Notes under the pieces: model-generated
The model's database searches: none
Told to the model about the DNA's origin: nothing
Seen by the model: only the letters and a program-made list of their open reading frames with translations
Program-made: the position numbers and the translations under genes
Virus record (IMG/VR): IMGVR_UViG_3300030102_006899
Span: 8,499-52,766 of that record
Length of the DNA: 44,268 nt
Reading direction: 5' to 3' (one strand)
DNA from: a virus
Shown: piece by piece, positions 21,201 through 29,512 of the stretch
How positions within the stretch are numbered: the first letter of the stretch is position 1
Layout of the letters: each line of letters starts with the position of its first letter

Positions 21201-24173
21201 CAAATAAGTATTGGTCAGGCAGTAGCAACAACTGATGATGTTACATTCAATGATTTAACTGTTTCAGGAGATTTAACTGTATCAGGAACAACAACAACTG
21301 TTAATACAGAAACAATAGCATTAGCTGATAATGTAATTCTTATTAATTCAAACGCTACAGGTTCTGCATCAGAAAATGGTGGTATAGAAATAGAGCGTGG
21401 AGATGACAGCAACAAGACTTTAATTTGGAACGAAACAGACGATAAATGGACTGTCGGTTCTGAGACATTTGTGGCAGGGACTTTTGAAGGAGCCTTGACA
21501 GGAAATGTTACAGGAAACCTAACAGGCAATGTAACAGGTACTGTTTCTAGTATTGCTAATCACGATACAGACAGCCTAAGTGAAGGCTCCTCCAACCTAT
21601 ATTTCACTAATGAAAGAGTAGATGATAGAGTAAATGCACTACTAACTGCAGGATCTAATGTATCTCTTACTTATGATGATGCTGCTAACACTTTAACAAT
21701 TGCATCTACTGATACAAATACACAACTTACACAGGAACAAGTAGAAGATTATGTAGCAGGATTGATTACAGCAGGTACAGATATATCTGTTACCTACGAT
21801 GACGCTGCAGGAACCTTAACTATCGCTAACACAGCATCATTAAGCAATGAAGAAGTTCAAGATATAGTTGGTGGACAGATTGTAACAAATGGTTCTCATA
21901 CAGGTATTTCTTTTGCTTACGATGATGCAAACGATGGTGCTATAGATGCAACTGTATCTTTATCTGGATTTAGCACAAGCGACTTATCAGAAGGAACAAA
22001 CCTTTACTATACAAATGCTAGATTTGACACAAGACTTGGAACTAAGACAACTGATAACCTTACAGAAGGTTCAACTAATCTTTACTTTACAAACACTAGA
22101 GCTGACGCAAGAATCGCAGCTGCAAAACTAGAAGATCTAAATGATGTTGGAATATCAACTCCTGGTTCTTCAGATGATGGTAAAGTTGTTGCATGGGATA
22201 ACTCAGCAGGTAGTTACGCATTATTCTCAGTATCAGGATTAGCAGGTTCAGGAGAATCTAACACAGCTTCTAATATTGGTACTGCAGGTGTTGGTGTATT
22301 CGATGGTAAAGTCGGAGAAGACTTACAGTTCAAAAAACTAAATGCAGGTTCTGCCAAGATAACAATTACAGATGATACTTCTAACAATGAAATAGATATT
22401 GATTTAGGTTCTGTAGCTGTAGGAGATTTAAGCGATGTAACTACTTCAGGAGTATCAAATGGTCAAGCATTAGTTTATAGCTCAAGCAACTCAAGATTTG
22501 AACCAGGAGATGTTACTGCAACATTTAGTGGATTAACAGATACAACTATTACATCTCCATCTAATGGACAGTTAATAAAATATAATGGTTCTGCTTTTGT
22601 TAACTTTACTGCTGATACAGATGATATTGGCGAAGGTTCTACAAATCTTTACTATACAAATGCAAGGTTTGATACACAGTTAGGTACAAAAACAACTGAT
22701 AACTTAACAGAGGGTTCTTCAAATCTTTACTTTACAAATGCTAGAAGTCGTTCTGCTATATCTGTTGCTTCTGGATCAGGATTAGCTTATAACTCTTCTA
22801 CAGGAGAAATAGATACAAGTGCTATTCCTAACACACAATTAGCTAATAGTTCTATAACAGTTACAGATGGTTCAAACTCTACTGCTACTGCATTAGGTGG
22901 AACTATTACATTCTCAGGAACTTCTAATGAAGTAGAGGTTGCTGAGAGTTCAGGAACAATAACTATAGGGCTACCAAGCGATACAACTATAGGAAATGAT
23001 TTAACAGTTACAAATGATTTAGGTGTAAGTGGTAATGCAACAATTACAGGAAACTTAACTGTTTCAGGAACTACAACTACTGTCAACACAGAGACAATCA
23101 ACTTAGCTGATAATGTCATTGTACTCAATTCAAATGCAACAGGATCTGCTTCAGAGAATGGTGGTATTGAAATTGAGAGAGGCGATGACGCTAATAAGAC
23201 ACTTATCTGGAACGAAAGTACAGATAAATGGACAGTTGGATCAGAAACTTTTGTTGCAGGCACATTTGAAGGAAATGCTACAGGATTAACAACTTCTGCT
23301 GTTACAGGATTAACTGCAGACAGCTCTCCTGCTGATGACGACTTAATACTTGTTTACGATACAAGTGCAACAGCTTATAAGAAAGTTACTAAGTCAAACC
23401 TTACAGGAGGTGGAGGTGGAGGTGCCTTAACAGGAAGCCTTCCTTATGTACTATCCGATAGTAGTTCTGATCCTATAGATTTCTTAAATATTGGTGCAAC
23501 AGGTACTGATATTGATGTAACACTTACAGATGGAACTGTTGATCCTATACAAATTACTTCTTCTAGTGCTAGTGCTACAAGTTTTACTGATGCTGATACA
23601 GATACAAAGATATTAGTAGAAGCTAGCACCGATATTGATGACATCAGAATGTTTACAGCAGGAACAGAAAGAATAAGAATAGAATCTGATGGTGTTGTAG
23701 ATATTAAATCTGCAAAACTAAAAATCAATGGTGGTGCAGGTACAAATGGTCAAGTTCTAACTACAGGTGGCGATGGAACTATAAGTTGGGCTGATGCAGG
23801 TGGTACTACTGCTGTAAATGATTTGTCTGACGCAAGTACTTCAGGAGTAGCAACAGGGGATAGCTTAGTTTACAATGGTTCAAACTTTGTACCTCAAAGA
23901 CCTACAAACATAGAAGACGCTGATGGAGATACAAGAGTTCATGTAGAAGAAAGCTCTGACGAAGATAAAGTAAGAATCGATACAGGTGGCACTGAAAGAA
24001 TGATTATAGATAATAATGCCACAATGTCAGCAGGTGGTGGTTTCTTCATACATAGAACAACACTTGCTTCAGGGGAAAGTTTTACAATAAGTGCTAATAC
24101 AGGAACAGTTGCTGCAGGACCTTTAGATATAGAAGGAACAGTAGATGTTGCAGGAACATTGGTGGTTGTCTAA
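18282..24173 (+). CDS. giant repetitive tail fibre with two cupredoxin-like domains
   Basis: 1963 residues. It has eleven copies of an about 17-residue unit SEGSSNLYYTNARFDT (first at about 419, last at about 1474) and three copies of a longer unit (about 312-400, 990-1070, 1585-1665) centred on ENGGIEIERG, TLIWNETDDKW and SETFVAGTFEG. Two adjacent cupredoxin-like domains (about 645-752 and 753-865) each end in a C-x2-H-x2-M-GG copper-loop pattern: the first has His689, Cys735, His738, Met741; the second His798, Cys849, His852, Met855. The C-terminus (MFTAGTERIRIESDGVVDI) is the usual end of marine phage fibres. It is likely a trimeric side or central fibre. The first about 60 residues would attach it to the virion. 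The copper call rests on motif spacing. Confidence 0.8.
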   Translation: MAAKNPIRGDYSGSDLIGFAEFQASDFIAIADGGTGAITAAGARTALGLAIGSDIQAFDAQLTDISNLTPSDGSFIVGDGSNFVVESGNTARSSLGLSTSDSPQFNGLTLTTLSLDSVTLSAIITESEGLAGSDNDTSLPTTAAVIDYVAGQIQNEESIEDFVGGMLTGNTETLITVTYEDSDGTMDFVVDNDLANYSNTNSGFATKTGSETLTNKTIDVDNNTVSNIEVDNLKSGVLDTDLSSVSSSDDTIPSAKAVKTYVDAIDVDDDLTVSDGSTNSTVNLDSDTLTIQGTANEVEINNSSNTFTVGLPNDVTVGNNLTVTGNLTVSGSTTTVSTETLTVDDNIIVLNNNVTGSPTENGGIEIERGTSTNKTLIWNETDDKWTIGSETFVAGTVEANLTGNVTGTVSSISNHDTDSLSEGSSNLYYTTARFDSAFSGKSTSDLTEGTNLYYTDARVSTYLTGGTGITESSGTLSIDFSEFDTDNVSEGSSNLYYTDTRSRGAVSIASGSGLTYNSSTGEFGTSAIANTQLANSSITINSNAVSLGGSVSLDTDDITEGTSNLYYTNSRFDTRLATKDTDALSEGSSNLYYTDARVESYLSGGTGIDFSSGAISIDSTVLTESSTDTLTNKTISFEDNTAIISYAVTVSNASGSNKYFLDGEASASVKLIPGVTYRFDQSDNSNSGHPLLLSESLDGTTYTTGVTTNGTAGQSGAYTQIVVDGATADRLFYKCQHHSNMGGGVLDVQGSAIVEFAVTVANVSGNKYHLDGETAASIQLAPGMVYRFDQSDSSNSGHPFRLSTTQDGTHGGGSAYTTNVTTSGNPGSAGAYTQIVVNAATADTLYYYCTAHSGMGGASVVSVAGSSLSASDTDDLSEGSTNLYFTNARARSAISVTDSGGDGSLSYNSSTGVITYTGPSASEVRAHISVTDSGGDGSLAYNSGTGVITYTGPSASETRAHFSAGTGVTLSSGQISIGQAVATTDDVTFNDLTVSGDLTVSGTTTTVNTETIALADNVILINSNATGSASENGGIEIERGDDSNKTLIWNETDDKWTVGSETFVAGTFEGALTGNVTGNLTGNVTGTVSSIANHDTDSLSEGSSNLYFTNERVDDRVNALLTAGSNVSLTYDDAANTLTIASTDTNTQLTQEQVEDYVAGLITAGTDISVTYDDAAGTLTIANTASLSNEEVQDIVGGQIVTNGSHTGISFAYDDANDGAIDATVSLSGFSTSDLSEGTNLYYTNARFDTRLGTKTTDNLTEGSTNLYFTNTRADARIAAAKLEDLNDVGISTPGSSDDGKVVAWDNSAGSYALFSVSGLAGSGESNTASNIGTAGVGVFDGKVGEDLQFKKLNAGSAKITITDDTSNNEIDIDLGSVAVGDLSDVTTSGVSNGQALVYSSSNSRFEPGDVTATFSGLTDTTITSPSNGQLIKYNGSAFVNFTADTDDIGEGSTNLYYTNARFDTQLGTKTTDNLTEGSSNLYFTNARSRSAISVASGSGLAYNSSTGEIDTSAIPNTQLANSSITVTDGSNSTATALGGTITFSGTSNEVEVAESSGTITIGLPSDTTIGNDLTVTNDLGVSGNATITGNLTVSGTTTTVNTETINLADNVIVLNSNATGSASENGGIEIERGDDANKTLIWNESTDKWTVGSETFVAGTFEGNATGLTTSAVTGLTADSSPADDDLILVYDTSATAYKKVTKSNLTGGGGGGALTGSLPYVLSDSSSDPIDFLNIGATGTDIDVTLTDGTVDPIQITSSSASATSFTDADTDTKILVEASTDIDDIRMFTAGTERIRIESDGVVDIKSAKLKINGGAGTNGQVLTTGGDGTISWADAGGTTAVNDLSDASTSGVATGDSLVYNGSNFVPQRPTNIEDADGDTRVHVEESSDEDKVRIDTGGTERMIIDNNATMSAGGGFFIHRTTLASGESFTISANTGTVAAGPLDIEGTVDVAGTLVVV
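19215..23275 (+). repeat. three copies of an about 80-residue fibre module
   Basis: Copies lie near 19215-19480, 21250-21490 and 23035-23275. They share LTVSGTTTTVNTET, NATGSASENGGIEIERG, NKTLIWNE and TVGSETFVAGTFEG. The second and third are nearly identical in protein but differ at many third codon positions, so they are not recent DNA duplications. Smaller SEGSSNLYYT units lie between and around them. Such repeats can recombine and change fibre length. Confidence 0.75.
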
Positions 24174-24253
24174 TGATCTATTCACACGCAAATTTTCACA
24201 TACATAGAGCTACTCACGACAACGAGTGGGTGGAATGGGAGGAAGAAGAATGA
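24173..24253 (+). CDS. micro-ORF, 26 aa
   Basis: MIYSHANFHIHRATHDNEWV to EWEEEE. The ATG overlaps the fibre stop (TAATG) and the stop overlaps the next ATG (ATGA), so translation would pass straight through. It is His-rich at the N-terminus and acidic at the C-terminus. It may exist mainly to couple its neighbours. Function unknown. Confidence 0.45.
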   Translation: MIYSHANFHIHRATHDNEWVEWEEEE

Positions 24254-24450
24254 TAGAAATACTTTTTGGTGGGTTATTAGGATTCGCCATTGGTTGGAGT
24301 GGAATGTGGACTTACAAGAGCTACAAGCTTATGCAAGAGCCTATTGAACTAGATTATAATATGATAGAGAAGTCTTTAACAGACTTTACAAATAGTCCTT
24401 TTGATCCAGAAAACTATTTTAACCAGGGGAAGGCTGAAGGAACAAGTTAA
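24250..24450 (+). CDS. single-pass membrane protein, 66 aa
   Basis: Starts MIEILFGGLLGFAIGWSGMW, one hydrophobic helix of about 18 residues, followed by TYKSYKLMQEPIELDYNMIE, an acidic soluble tail. I preferred the ATG at 24250 to the GTG at 24226 because it forms an ATGA overlap with the preceding micro-ORF and follows GGAGGAAGAAGA. The topology would be short N-terminus out, tail in. It could be a lysis accessory, superinfection exclusion or spanin-like protein, but no known family is recognised and its site inside the fibre block is unusual. Confidence 0.6.
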   Translation: MIEILFGGLLGFAIGWSGMWTYKSYKLMQEPIELDYNMIEKSLTDFTNSPFDPENYFNQGKAEGTS

Positions 24451-25031
24451 TGTCAGAACTTAATGTAGATACAATAAACGAACAAACATCTGCTAATGGT
24501 GTAACCATAGATGGTGTTCTAATTAAAGATAGTGCCATTGCTAGTTCTTCTATTACAGGTTTAACAGATGGTGTTAATTTTTCTTGTCAACAATTTAGAT
24601 TAACTACAAGTCAAACTACTACAGGTAGTGGTGTAGACATAACATCAGGTTGGGAAGTGCCAGACAATACATTGCAAGCAAACTTTGGCAGTAATGTATC
24701 AGAATCTTCTGGTATATTTACATTTAGTAAAACAGGTTTTTATAAAGTAGAGGCAATAGTAAAAGGGCAAGGGGGAACTGCTGGCTCTGCACATCATATA
24801 TTATACATCGTTACCACAAATGATAATTTCAGCACTGAAGCACCTATAGCACGAGCTATAACTCAAGAAGGTGGTAATGGAGACACTGCATATACAGCAG
24901 TAGTACTAGATATAACAGATCTAACAAATCATAAGGTCAAATTTCAATATTACAATGGCAGTGGCTCGATAGAAGGAGACACAGACCAAAATAGAACTTT
25001 TGTAACATTCACAAGACTAGGAGATACATAA
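24450..25031 (+). CDS. C1q-like receptor-binding structural protein
   Basis: 193 residues. The N-terminal SELNVDTINEQTSANGVTID is an attachment module common to marine phage fibre proteins and shared with the next gene. The C-terminal about 130 residues (FRLTTSQTTTGSG, GIFTFSKTGFYKVEAIVKGQ, TVFVTFTRLGDT-like end) have the beta pattern of a C1q/TNF jelly roll, which trimerises and often binds receptors. Likely an exchangeable tip adhesin. Coupled to neighbours by TAATG overlaps. Confidence 0.6.
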   Translation: MSELNVDTINEQTSANGVTIDGVLIKDSAIASSSITGLTDGVNFSCQQFRLTTSQTTTGSGVDITSGWEVPDNTLQANFGSNVSESSGIFTFSKTGFYKVEAIVKGQGGTAGSAHHILYIVTTNDNFSTEAPIARAITQEGGNGDTAYTAVVLDITDLTNHKVKFQYYNGSGSIEGDTDQNRTFVTFTRLGDT

Positions 25032-26125
25032 TGGCTAGTGAAATAAAAGTAGATACTATATCAGAGAATACTTCATCTAATGGTATTGCTATTAGCAATA
25101 ATTTAAATCTCAAGTCTTATACAACTACACAAATTAATGCACTAACAGGTATGACTGAAGGTGCTACAGTGTACAACTCTACAGATGGAACTATTTATGT
25201 TTACAATGGTACAAGTTGGAATGGTATGTCTGGAAGTACTTATACCATCGATGTTGATTGGTTAGTTATTGCAGGAGGAGGCTCTGGTGGACACCAACAT
25301 GGAGGTGGAGGAGGAGCAGGAGGTTATCGCTCTTCTTATAATAATGAAACTTCAGGTGGTGGAAATGGTGCTGAAGCACAATTTACTTTAGTTCCAGGTA
25401 CTTCATATACAGTAACTATAGGTGCTGGAGGTGCAAGTACAACAGGTCCAGGACCTTCCGAATTTGCTAGTAATGCTAATGAAGGGAATGATTCTGTATT
25501 TCATAGCGTAACCTGTGTTGGAGGTGGCTCTGGAGGACAGTGGAACTCTCATGTAGGAACTGCAGGAGGCTCTGGTGGAGGAGGTGCTTCACACAATGCT
25601 GTAGGAGGTGCTGGAACTGCTAATCAAGGTTATGCAGGAGGTAGAGGCTCTAATGTTTCTAATCACTTCGCAGGAGGTGGAGGAGGAGCAGGTGCTGTTG
25701 GTGTAGATGGAGCTCAAAGCAAAGCAGGAAATGGTGGAGTAGGTGTTTCTTCTACAATCACAGGTATTAGTGTAACTAGAGCTGCAGGTGGGGGTGGAGG
25801 TGTTTACGACAATAGTAGTAACGCTTCTCACTTAGGTTCTGGTGGCACAGGTGGTGGAGGAGATGGTGCAATAAATAGCTCTGGTCAATCTGTATATATA
25901 CAAGCTACTGATGCAACTGCTAATACAGGTAGTGGTGGTGGAGGCTCTGCTACACATACAGGACACGATAATGGAGCAGGTGGAAGTGGTATTGTAATAC
26001 TTCGTTATCCTGATTCTTTTACTATATCTGCAAGTGCAGGTTTGACCTCTAGTACAGCAGCAGGCTCAGGTAATACAAAAATAACTTCCTTTACAGCAGG
26101 AACAGGGACAATAACATTTAGTTAG
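25031..26125 (+). CDS. glycine-rich tail adhesin
   Basis: 364 residues. The attachment module ASEIKVDTISENTSSNGIAI is followed by a short linker unit (SYTTTQINALTGMTEGATVY, YVYNGTSWNGM) that recurs in the genes at 26545 and 30598. The core has LVIAGGGSGG, GGGGGAGGYRSS and many further Gly-Gly-Gly runs, like the polyglycine-sandwich adhesin domain seen in T-even gp38-type and many marine phage proteins. The C-terminus (GGSGIVILRYP) is the conserved end of that domain. Probably a host-range determinant at the fibre tip. Confidence 0.7.
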   Translation: MASEIKVDTISENTSSNGIAISNNLNLKSYTTTQINALTGMTEGATVYNSTDGTIYVYNGTSWNGMSGSTYTIDVDWLVIAGGGSGGHQHGGGGGAGGYRSSYNNETSGGGNGAEAQFTLVPGTSYTVTIGAGGASTTGPGPSEFASNANEGNDSVFHSVTCVGGGSGGQWNSHVGTAGGSGGGGASHNAVGGAGTANQGYAGGRGSNVSNHFAGGGGGAGAVGVDGAQSKAGNGGVGVSSTITGISVTRAAGGGGGVYDNSSNASHLGSGGTGGGGDGAINSSGQSVYIQATDATANTGSGGGGSATHTGHDNGAGGSGIVILRYPDSFTISASAGLTSSTAAGSGNTKITSFTAGTGTITFS

Positions 26126-26133
26126 GAAATAAT

Positions 26134-26541
26134 ATGGCTCATTACGCATTTTTAGATAGCAACTCAATAGTTACCAATGTAATAGTTGGAAAAGATGAAA
26201 CAGAATCTACACCTGAAGGTTTTGATAGTTGGGAAGAGTTTTATGCAAATGAAGTAGGGCAAAATTGTAAAAGAACTTCATACAACACAAGAGGAAACAC
26301 CCACAAACTTGATGGTACACCTTTTAGAGGTAATTATGCAGGTAAAGGTTTTATATACGATGATGTTAATGATGTATTTATTGAACCACAGCCTTATGCA
26401 AGTTGGTCATTAAATGAATCAACTTGGTTATGGGAAGCACCTATTGATTATCCAGATGATGGTAAAGGTTACTATTGGAACGAGAATGCACATTTAAGAG
26501 ATATTACAGCAGGTTGGGAACTGCTAACAGTACAGGAGTAA
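26134..26541 (+). CDS. conserved marine-phage structural protein, 135 aa
   Basis: MAHYAFLDSNSIVTNVIVGK, then a mid-section with CKRTSYNTRGNTHKLDGTPF, RGNYAGKGFIYDD and a tryptophan-rich end (ASWSLNESTWLWEAPIDYPD). I recognise this as a family found in many marine phage structural blocks, usually annotated hypothetical. The pattern suggests a small beta domain, perhaps a base or spacer protein of fibres. A shortened paralogue lies at 28129-28386. Confidence 0.6.
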   Translation: MAHYAFLDSNSIVTNVIVGKDETESTPEGFDSWEEFYANEVGQNCKRTSYNTRGNTHKLDGTPFRGNYAGKGFIYDDVNDVFIEPQPYASWSLNESTWLWEAPIDYPDDGKGYYWNENAHLRDITAGWELLTVQE

Positions 26542-26544
26542 ATT

Positions 26545-26790
26545 ATGTCAATATTAAAAGTAAATGAAATAAGACCAAGAACTACAGGAGCTAGTGTAGA
26601 TTTTACTGTACCTGTAGGTCTAAAAGCTTATACAACAACTGAAAGAGATGCTTTGTCATCTTTAACTGCAGGGGAAGTGATCTACAACTCAACGACCTCC
26701 AAATTGGAAGTGTATAATGGTAGTAGTTGGGATGCAATGGCATCAGGCTCTGCAGGAGCTAGCCTCGGATTAGTAGTAGCCCTTAGTTAG
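26545..26790 (+). CDS. small fibre-tip attachment protein, 81 aa
   Basis: SILKVNEIRPRTTGASVDFT, then KAYTTTERDALSSLTAGEVI and YNSTTSKLEVYNGSSWDAM: this is an attachment module plus the YNGxSWD unit, with no C-terminal domain. It ends in a short hydrophobic stretch (ASLGLVVALS). It may be the attachment part of an adhesin that has lost its head or is made as a two-chain complex with a neighbour. Sequence resembles parts of the 25031 and 30598 genes. Confidence 0.6.
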   Translation: MSILKVNEIRPRTTGASVDFTVPVGLKAYTTTERDALSSLTAGEVIYNSTTSKLEVYNGSSWDAMASGSAGASLGLVVALS

Positions 26791-26798
26791 GAGAATCA

Positions 26799-27131
26799 AT
26801 GGCAGAAACATTTAAAAATGCGTATCAAGATATTACATCTTCTGCTGCGACTATATACACATGCCCTGCTTCAACTACAGCAATAGTTTTAACTCTTAGG
26901 ATCACAAATATCGATGGTACAAATGACGATACAATCACTGCTGATCTTATTGATAGCGATACAACAACCAACGCAAGAATAGCTTATACAATTACTGTTC
27001 CTGCTGATTCTACATTAGAACTTGCAGGTACTTCTAAATTAGTTCTCGAAGCAGGGGATTATATTCAACTACAAGGTGGAGCAGCTTCAGGAGATTTAGA
27101 AGCATTTGCTAGTATTCTTGAGATAACCTAG
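26799..27131 (+). CDS. small beta-sandwich structural protein, 110 aa
   Basis: MAETFKNAYQDITSSAATIYT and a run of alternating strands (AIVLTLRITNIDGTND, ARIAYTITVPADSTLEL, LVLEAGDYIQLQGGA). It is a compact beta-sandwich of the type found as head-decoration or fibre proteins. The gene at 31062-31391 shows the same architecture (IIIKQLLLANYTATDRTAQI), suggesting an old pair. Coat, collar or fibre role cannot be separated from sequence alone. Confidence 0.5.
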   Translation: MAETFKNAYQDITSSAATIYTCPASTTAIVLTLRITNIDGTNDDTITADLIDSDTTTNARIAYTITVPADSTLELAGTSKLVLEAGDYIQLQGGAASGDLEAFASILEIT

Positions 27132-27140
27132 GAGCTCTAA

Positions 27141-28127
27141 ATGGCTCGTAGAAGACTTCCTCGTGTATTCGGATATAGAGGAAAACCCCCACAAACTCGT
27201 GAAGGTAGTGAATTAAACACAACATCAGAAGAAACCTTATCAGGTAAATTTACTTCAGAAGAAGACTATGGACTTAAGATAGCTAATGTCTATGGATTTC
27301 AAGCTCCTACAGCTACAGGTGGAACAACATATACAGTTACATTAAGTGATGTTACTTATAAAATACATCAATTTTTATCTTCAGGAACTTTTTCGGTTAC
27401 AGACACAGGAACTGTTACTTTATTTGATTACATCATTGTTGCAGGAGCAGGTGGTGGAGGAGGAGTAATTGGTGGTGGAGGTGGTGCAGGAGGTACAACC
27501 TTATATACTACAGAATCATTTTCTACAGGTTCTTTTTCAATAGTTGTAGGTGCAGGAGGTTCAGGAGGTACAGGTTGGAACACAGGAACTCAAAGAGGAT
27601 TTAAAGGTGGTACAACTTCTGCTTTTGGTAATTCTGTTACAGGAGGTGGAGGAGGTTGTCCTCATGGTGGTGGTGATAGTAATACATCACAAAGAAGTGG
27701 AGGTTCTGGTGGAGGAGGAACAAGCATTGGACCTGGAACAGGTATTGCAGGACAAGGTAACAATGGTGGTTCAGGAGATGGAAACAAAGGTGGGGGTGGT
27801 GGAGGAAAAGGCTCTGCAGGAAACCCTAGTGGTAAAAATGGTGGTACAGGTTATGATTTATCTGCTTATTTTGGCTCTTCTGTAGGTAATGGAGGTTATG
27901 TAGCTTCTGGTGGTGGTGGAGGAACTCGTTCTGGACATGGAAGTGGTGGTAGTGCTTCTGCAGGAGGAGGAAAAGCAGGTACTAACTCTACATCTACTGC
28001 TTCAAGTGGTACAGCTAACACAGGTGGTGGTGGAGGTGGTGGAGGATACCACACAGGTTCTGGTTCACGAATTGGTGGCAATGGTGGAAGTGGAATAGTA
28101 TTAATTAGATACCAATGGACAGGATAA
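27141..28127 (+). CDS. glycine-rich tail adhesin
   Basis: 328 residues. It starts MARRRLPRVFGYRGKPPQTR, a basic N-terminus different from the 25031 adhesin but related to that of 28376 (RFGFRGGKAKSSQ). The core has long Gly runs (IVAGAGGGGGVIGGGGGAGG, GGGGGGGGYHTGSGSRIGG) and the ending GGSGIVLIRYQW. It is the second of three adhesins of this class, all in one block. Low-complexity sequence means reading-frame errors would be hard to see; none is apparent. Confidence 0.7.
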   Translation: MARRRLPRVFGYRGKPPQTREGSELNTTSEETLSGKFTSEEDYGLKIANVYGFQAPTATGGTTYTVTLSDVTYKIHQFLSSGTFSVTDTGTVTLFDYIIVAGAGGGGGVIGGGGGAGGTTLYTTESFSTGSFSIVVGAGGSGGTGWNTGTQRGFKGGTTSAFGNSVTGGGGGCPHGGGDSNTSQRSGGSGGGGTSIGPGTGIAGQGNNGGSGDGNKGGGGGGKGSAGNPSGKNGGTGYDLSAYFGSSVGNGGYVASGGGGGTRSGHGSGGSASAGGGKAGTNSTSTASSGTANTGGGGGGGGYHTGSGSRIGGNGGSGIVLIRYQWTG

Positions 28128-28128
28128 T

Positions 28129-28386
28129 ATGGCTCACTTTGCACAGTTAGATGAAAACAACATTGTAATAGAAGTTGTTGTTGTTCCTAACGAAGAAGAA
28201 CATAGAGGAGAAGATTTTTTACACGAATTAGGTTTAGAAGGTCGTTGGATACAAACTTCTTATAACGCAAATTTTAGAGGTTTATATGCAGGGATCGGAG
28301 ATTACTATAACGAAAGTATTGATATGTTTGAAAGACCAGGACATTACCACCATCCTGATACAGAGGATGAGATAAATGCCAATTAG
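28129..28386 (+). CDS. paralogue of the 26134 structural protein, shortened (85 aa)
   Basis: MAHFAQLDENNIVIEVVVVP matches the start of the 26134 protein (MAHYAFLDSNSIVTNVIVGK) and also retains TSYNANFRGLYAGIGDYYNE, aligned with TSYNTRG and RGNYAGKGFIYDD there. The C-terminal tryptophan-rich half is missing, replaced by a His/acidic tail (PGHYHHPDTEDE). It overlaps the next gene by 11 bases. Presumably a structural accessory for the adjacent adhesin. Confidence 0.6.
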   Translation: MAHFAQLDENNIVIEVVVVPNEEEHRGEDFLHELGLEGRWIQTSYNANFRGLYAGIGDYYNESIDMFERPGHYHHPDTEDEINAN

Positions 28387-29512
28387 ATTCGGATTTCGTG
28401 GTGGTAAAGCTAAGTCTTCACAAACTATAAGTAAGGAAGTACATTTAAATGCTTCTGGTGCTTACGATCATGAAGAAGCCTACATGTTAGCTCAAGATGG
28501 TTTGTGGGGTGTTGCTCCACTTGATGGTAGTGGAGGGACAGTATCTTATGTAACTAGAGATGGAAAGCCTTATGTAAAACATGCCTTCTCTTATACAGGC
28601 TCTGATCAAACATTTACTATAAATTCTTTTGGTACTTCAGGTAAAGCTATTGTTAAAGTTTGGGGTGCTGCAGGGGGTGGTGGTACATCTTATTATAGTA
28701 ACTATGGAGGACCTGGAGGATTTGGTTATGGGACAGTACATTTTGGAGGAGTTTCAGGTGCAGGAGGATATAGTGCAACTTCTACTACTTTAAAAGTTAT
28801 GGTTGGTGCAGGTGGTGGTAGAAACACTGTAGGAGAAAGAACTATTTATGGTCATGTTGGAACACATGGCACAGGATATAAAGGTGGTTGGGGAACTAAT
28901 GCAGGTAATGGTGGAGGATTAACAGGATTATTCGATTCAACAATAACTCACTCAAATTCAATAATTATTGCAGGTGGAGGAGGAGGAAGTGGGCAAGTTA
29001 GTTCAGGTGGAACAATACAAGGTGCAGGAGGTCCTGGTGGTGGTGTAAATCAAAATGGTTCTCAAGGATATGATAACTATGATGGTCAACAAGCTTTTGG
29101 TAGAGGTGGAACTACAACAGCAGGAGGAAATTCAGGATTAGCATATTACAGACATACAAATGGTGCAGGTCCTAGTGCTATTCATACAGGTGGAGGTGCT
29201 TTGATTGGAGGACATGGACATACTACAAACTCATGGACAGAAGGTGGTGGTGGAGGTTCAGGATATTATGGTGGAGGTTCTGGAGCACACGCAGGAAATG
29301 GTGGAGTATGGTCTGCTGCAGGTGGAGGCTCTGGATACGCAAGTTCAAGAGTTTCTGATATTACTGCATATACAGGTAGTTATCAATCACAAAATACAAA
29401 CACAACCTCAGACACAGATTGGGTTTCAGGAGTAAGCACACCTAATGCAGGAAATAGTGGTGGTAATGGTTTGTTAGTAATTCTTTATCCTAGATATGAG
29501 GCTTTGACATGA
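28376..29512 (+). CDS. glycine-rich tail adhesin
   Basis: 378 residues. N-terminus MPIRFGFRGGKAKSSQTISK resembles the 27141 protein; YVKHAFSYTGSDQTFTINSF then leads into the Gly-rich core (WGAAGGGGTSYYSNYGGPGG, AGGGGGSGQVSSGG, GGGGGSGYYGGGSGAHAGNG). The end GGNGLLVILYPRYEAL matches the ending of the other two adhesins. It carries more Tyr and His than the others. Probably a receptor-binding tip; three versions in one genome suggest alternative host surfaces or a mixed tip. Confidence 0.7.
   Translation: MPIRFGFRGGKAKSSQTISKEVHLNASGAYDHEEAYMLAQDGLWGVAPLDGSGGTVSYVTRDGKPYVKHAFSYTGSDQTFTINSFGTSGKAIVKVWGAAGGGGTSYYSNYGGPGGFGYGTVHFGGVSGAGGYSATSTTLKVMVGAGGGRNTVGERTIYGHVGTHGTGYKGGWGTNAGNGGGLTGLFDSTITHSNSIIIAGGGGGSGQVSSGGTIQGAGGPGGGVNQNGSQGYDNYDGQQAFGRGGTTTAGGNSGLAYYRHTNGAGPSAIHTGGGALIGGHGHTTNSWTEGGGGGSGYYGGGSGAHAGNGGVWSAAGGGSGYASSRVSDITAYTGSYQSQNTNTTSDTDWVSGVSTPNAGNSGGNGLLVILYPRYEALT

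Noticed and set aside
18282-24173. Repeat region considered as a CRISPR array or a diversity-generating retroelement target
   Set aside because: Repeats are coding, irregular in spacing and codon-diverged; no reverse transcriptase or cas gene is present.
27896-28144. Minus-strand ORF opposite the glycine-rich adhesin, Pro-rich
   Set aside because: Gly codons read backwards give Pro; composition alone keeps the frame open. No ribosome site or recognisable motif.
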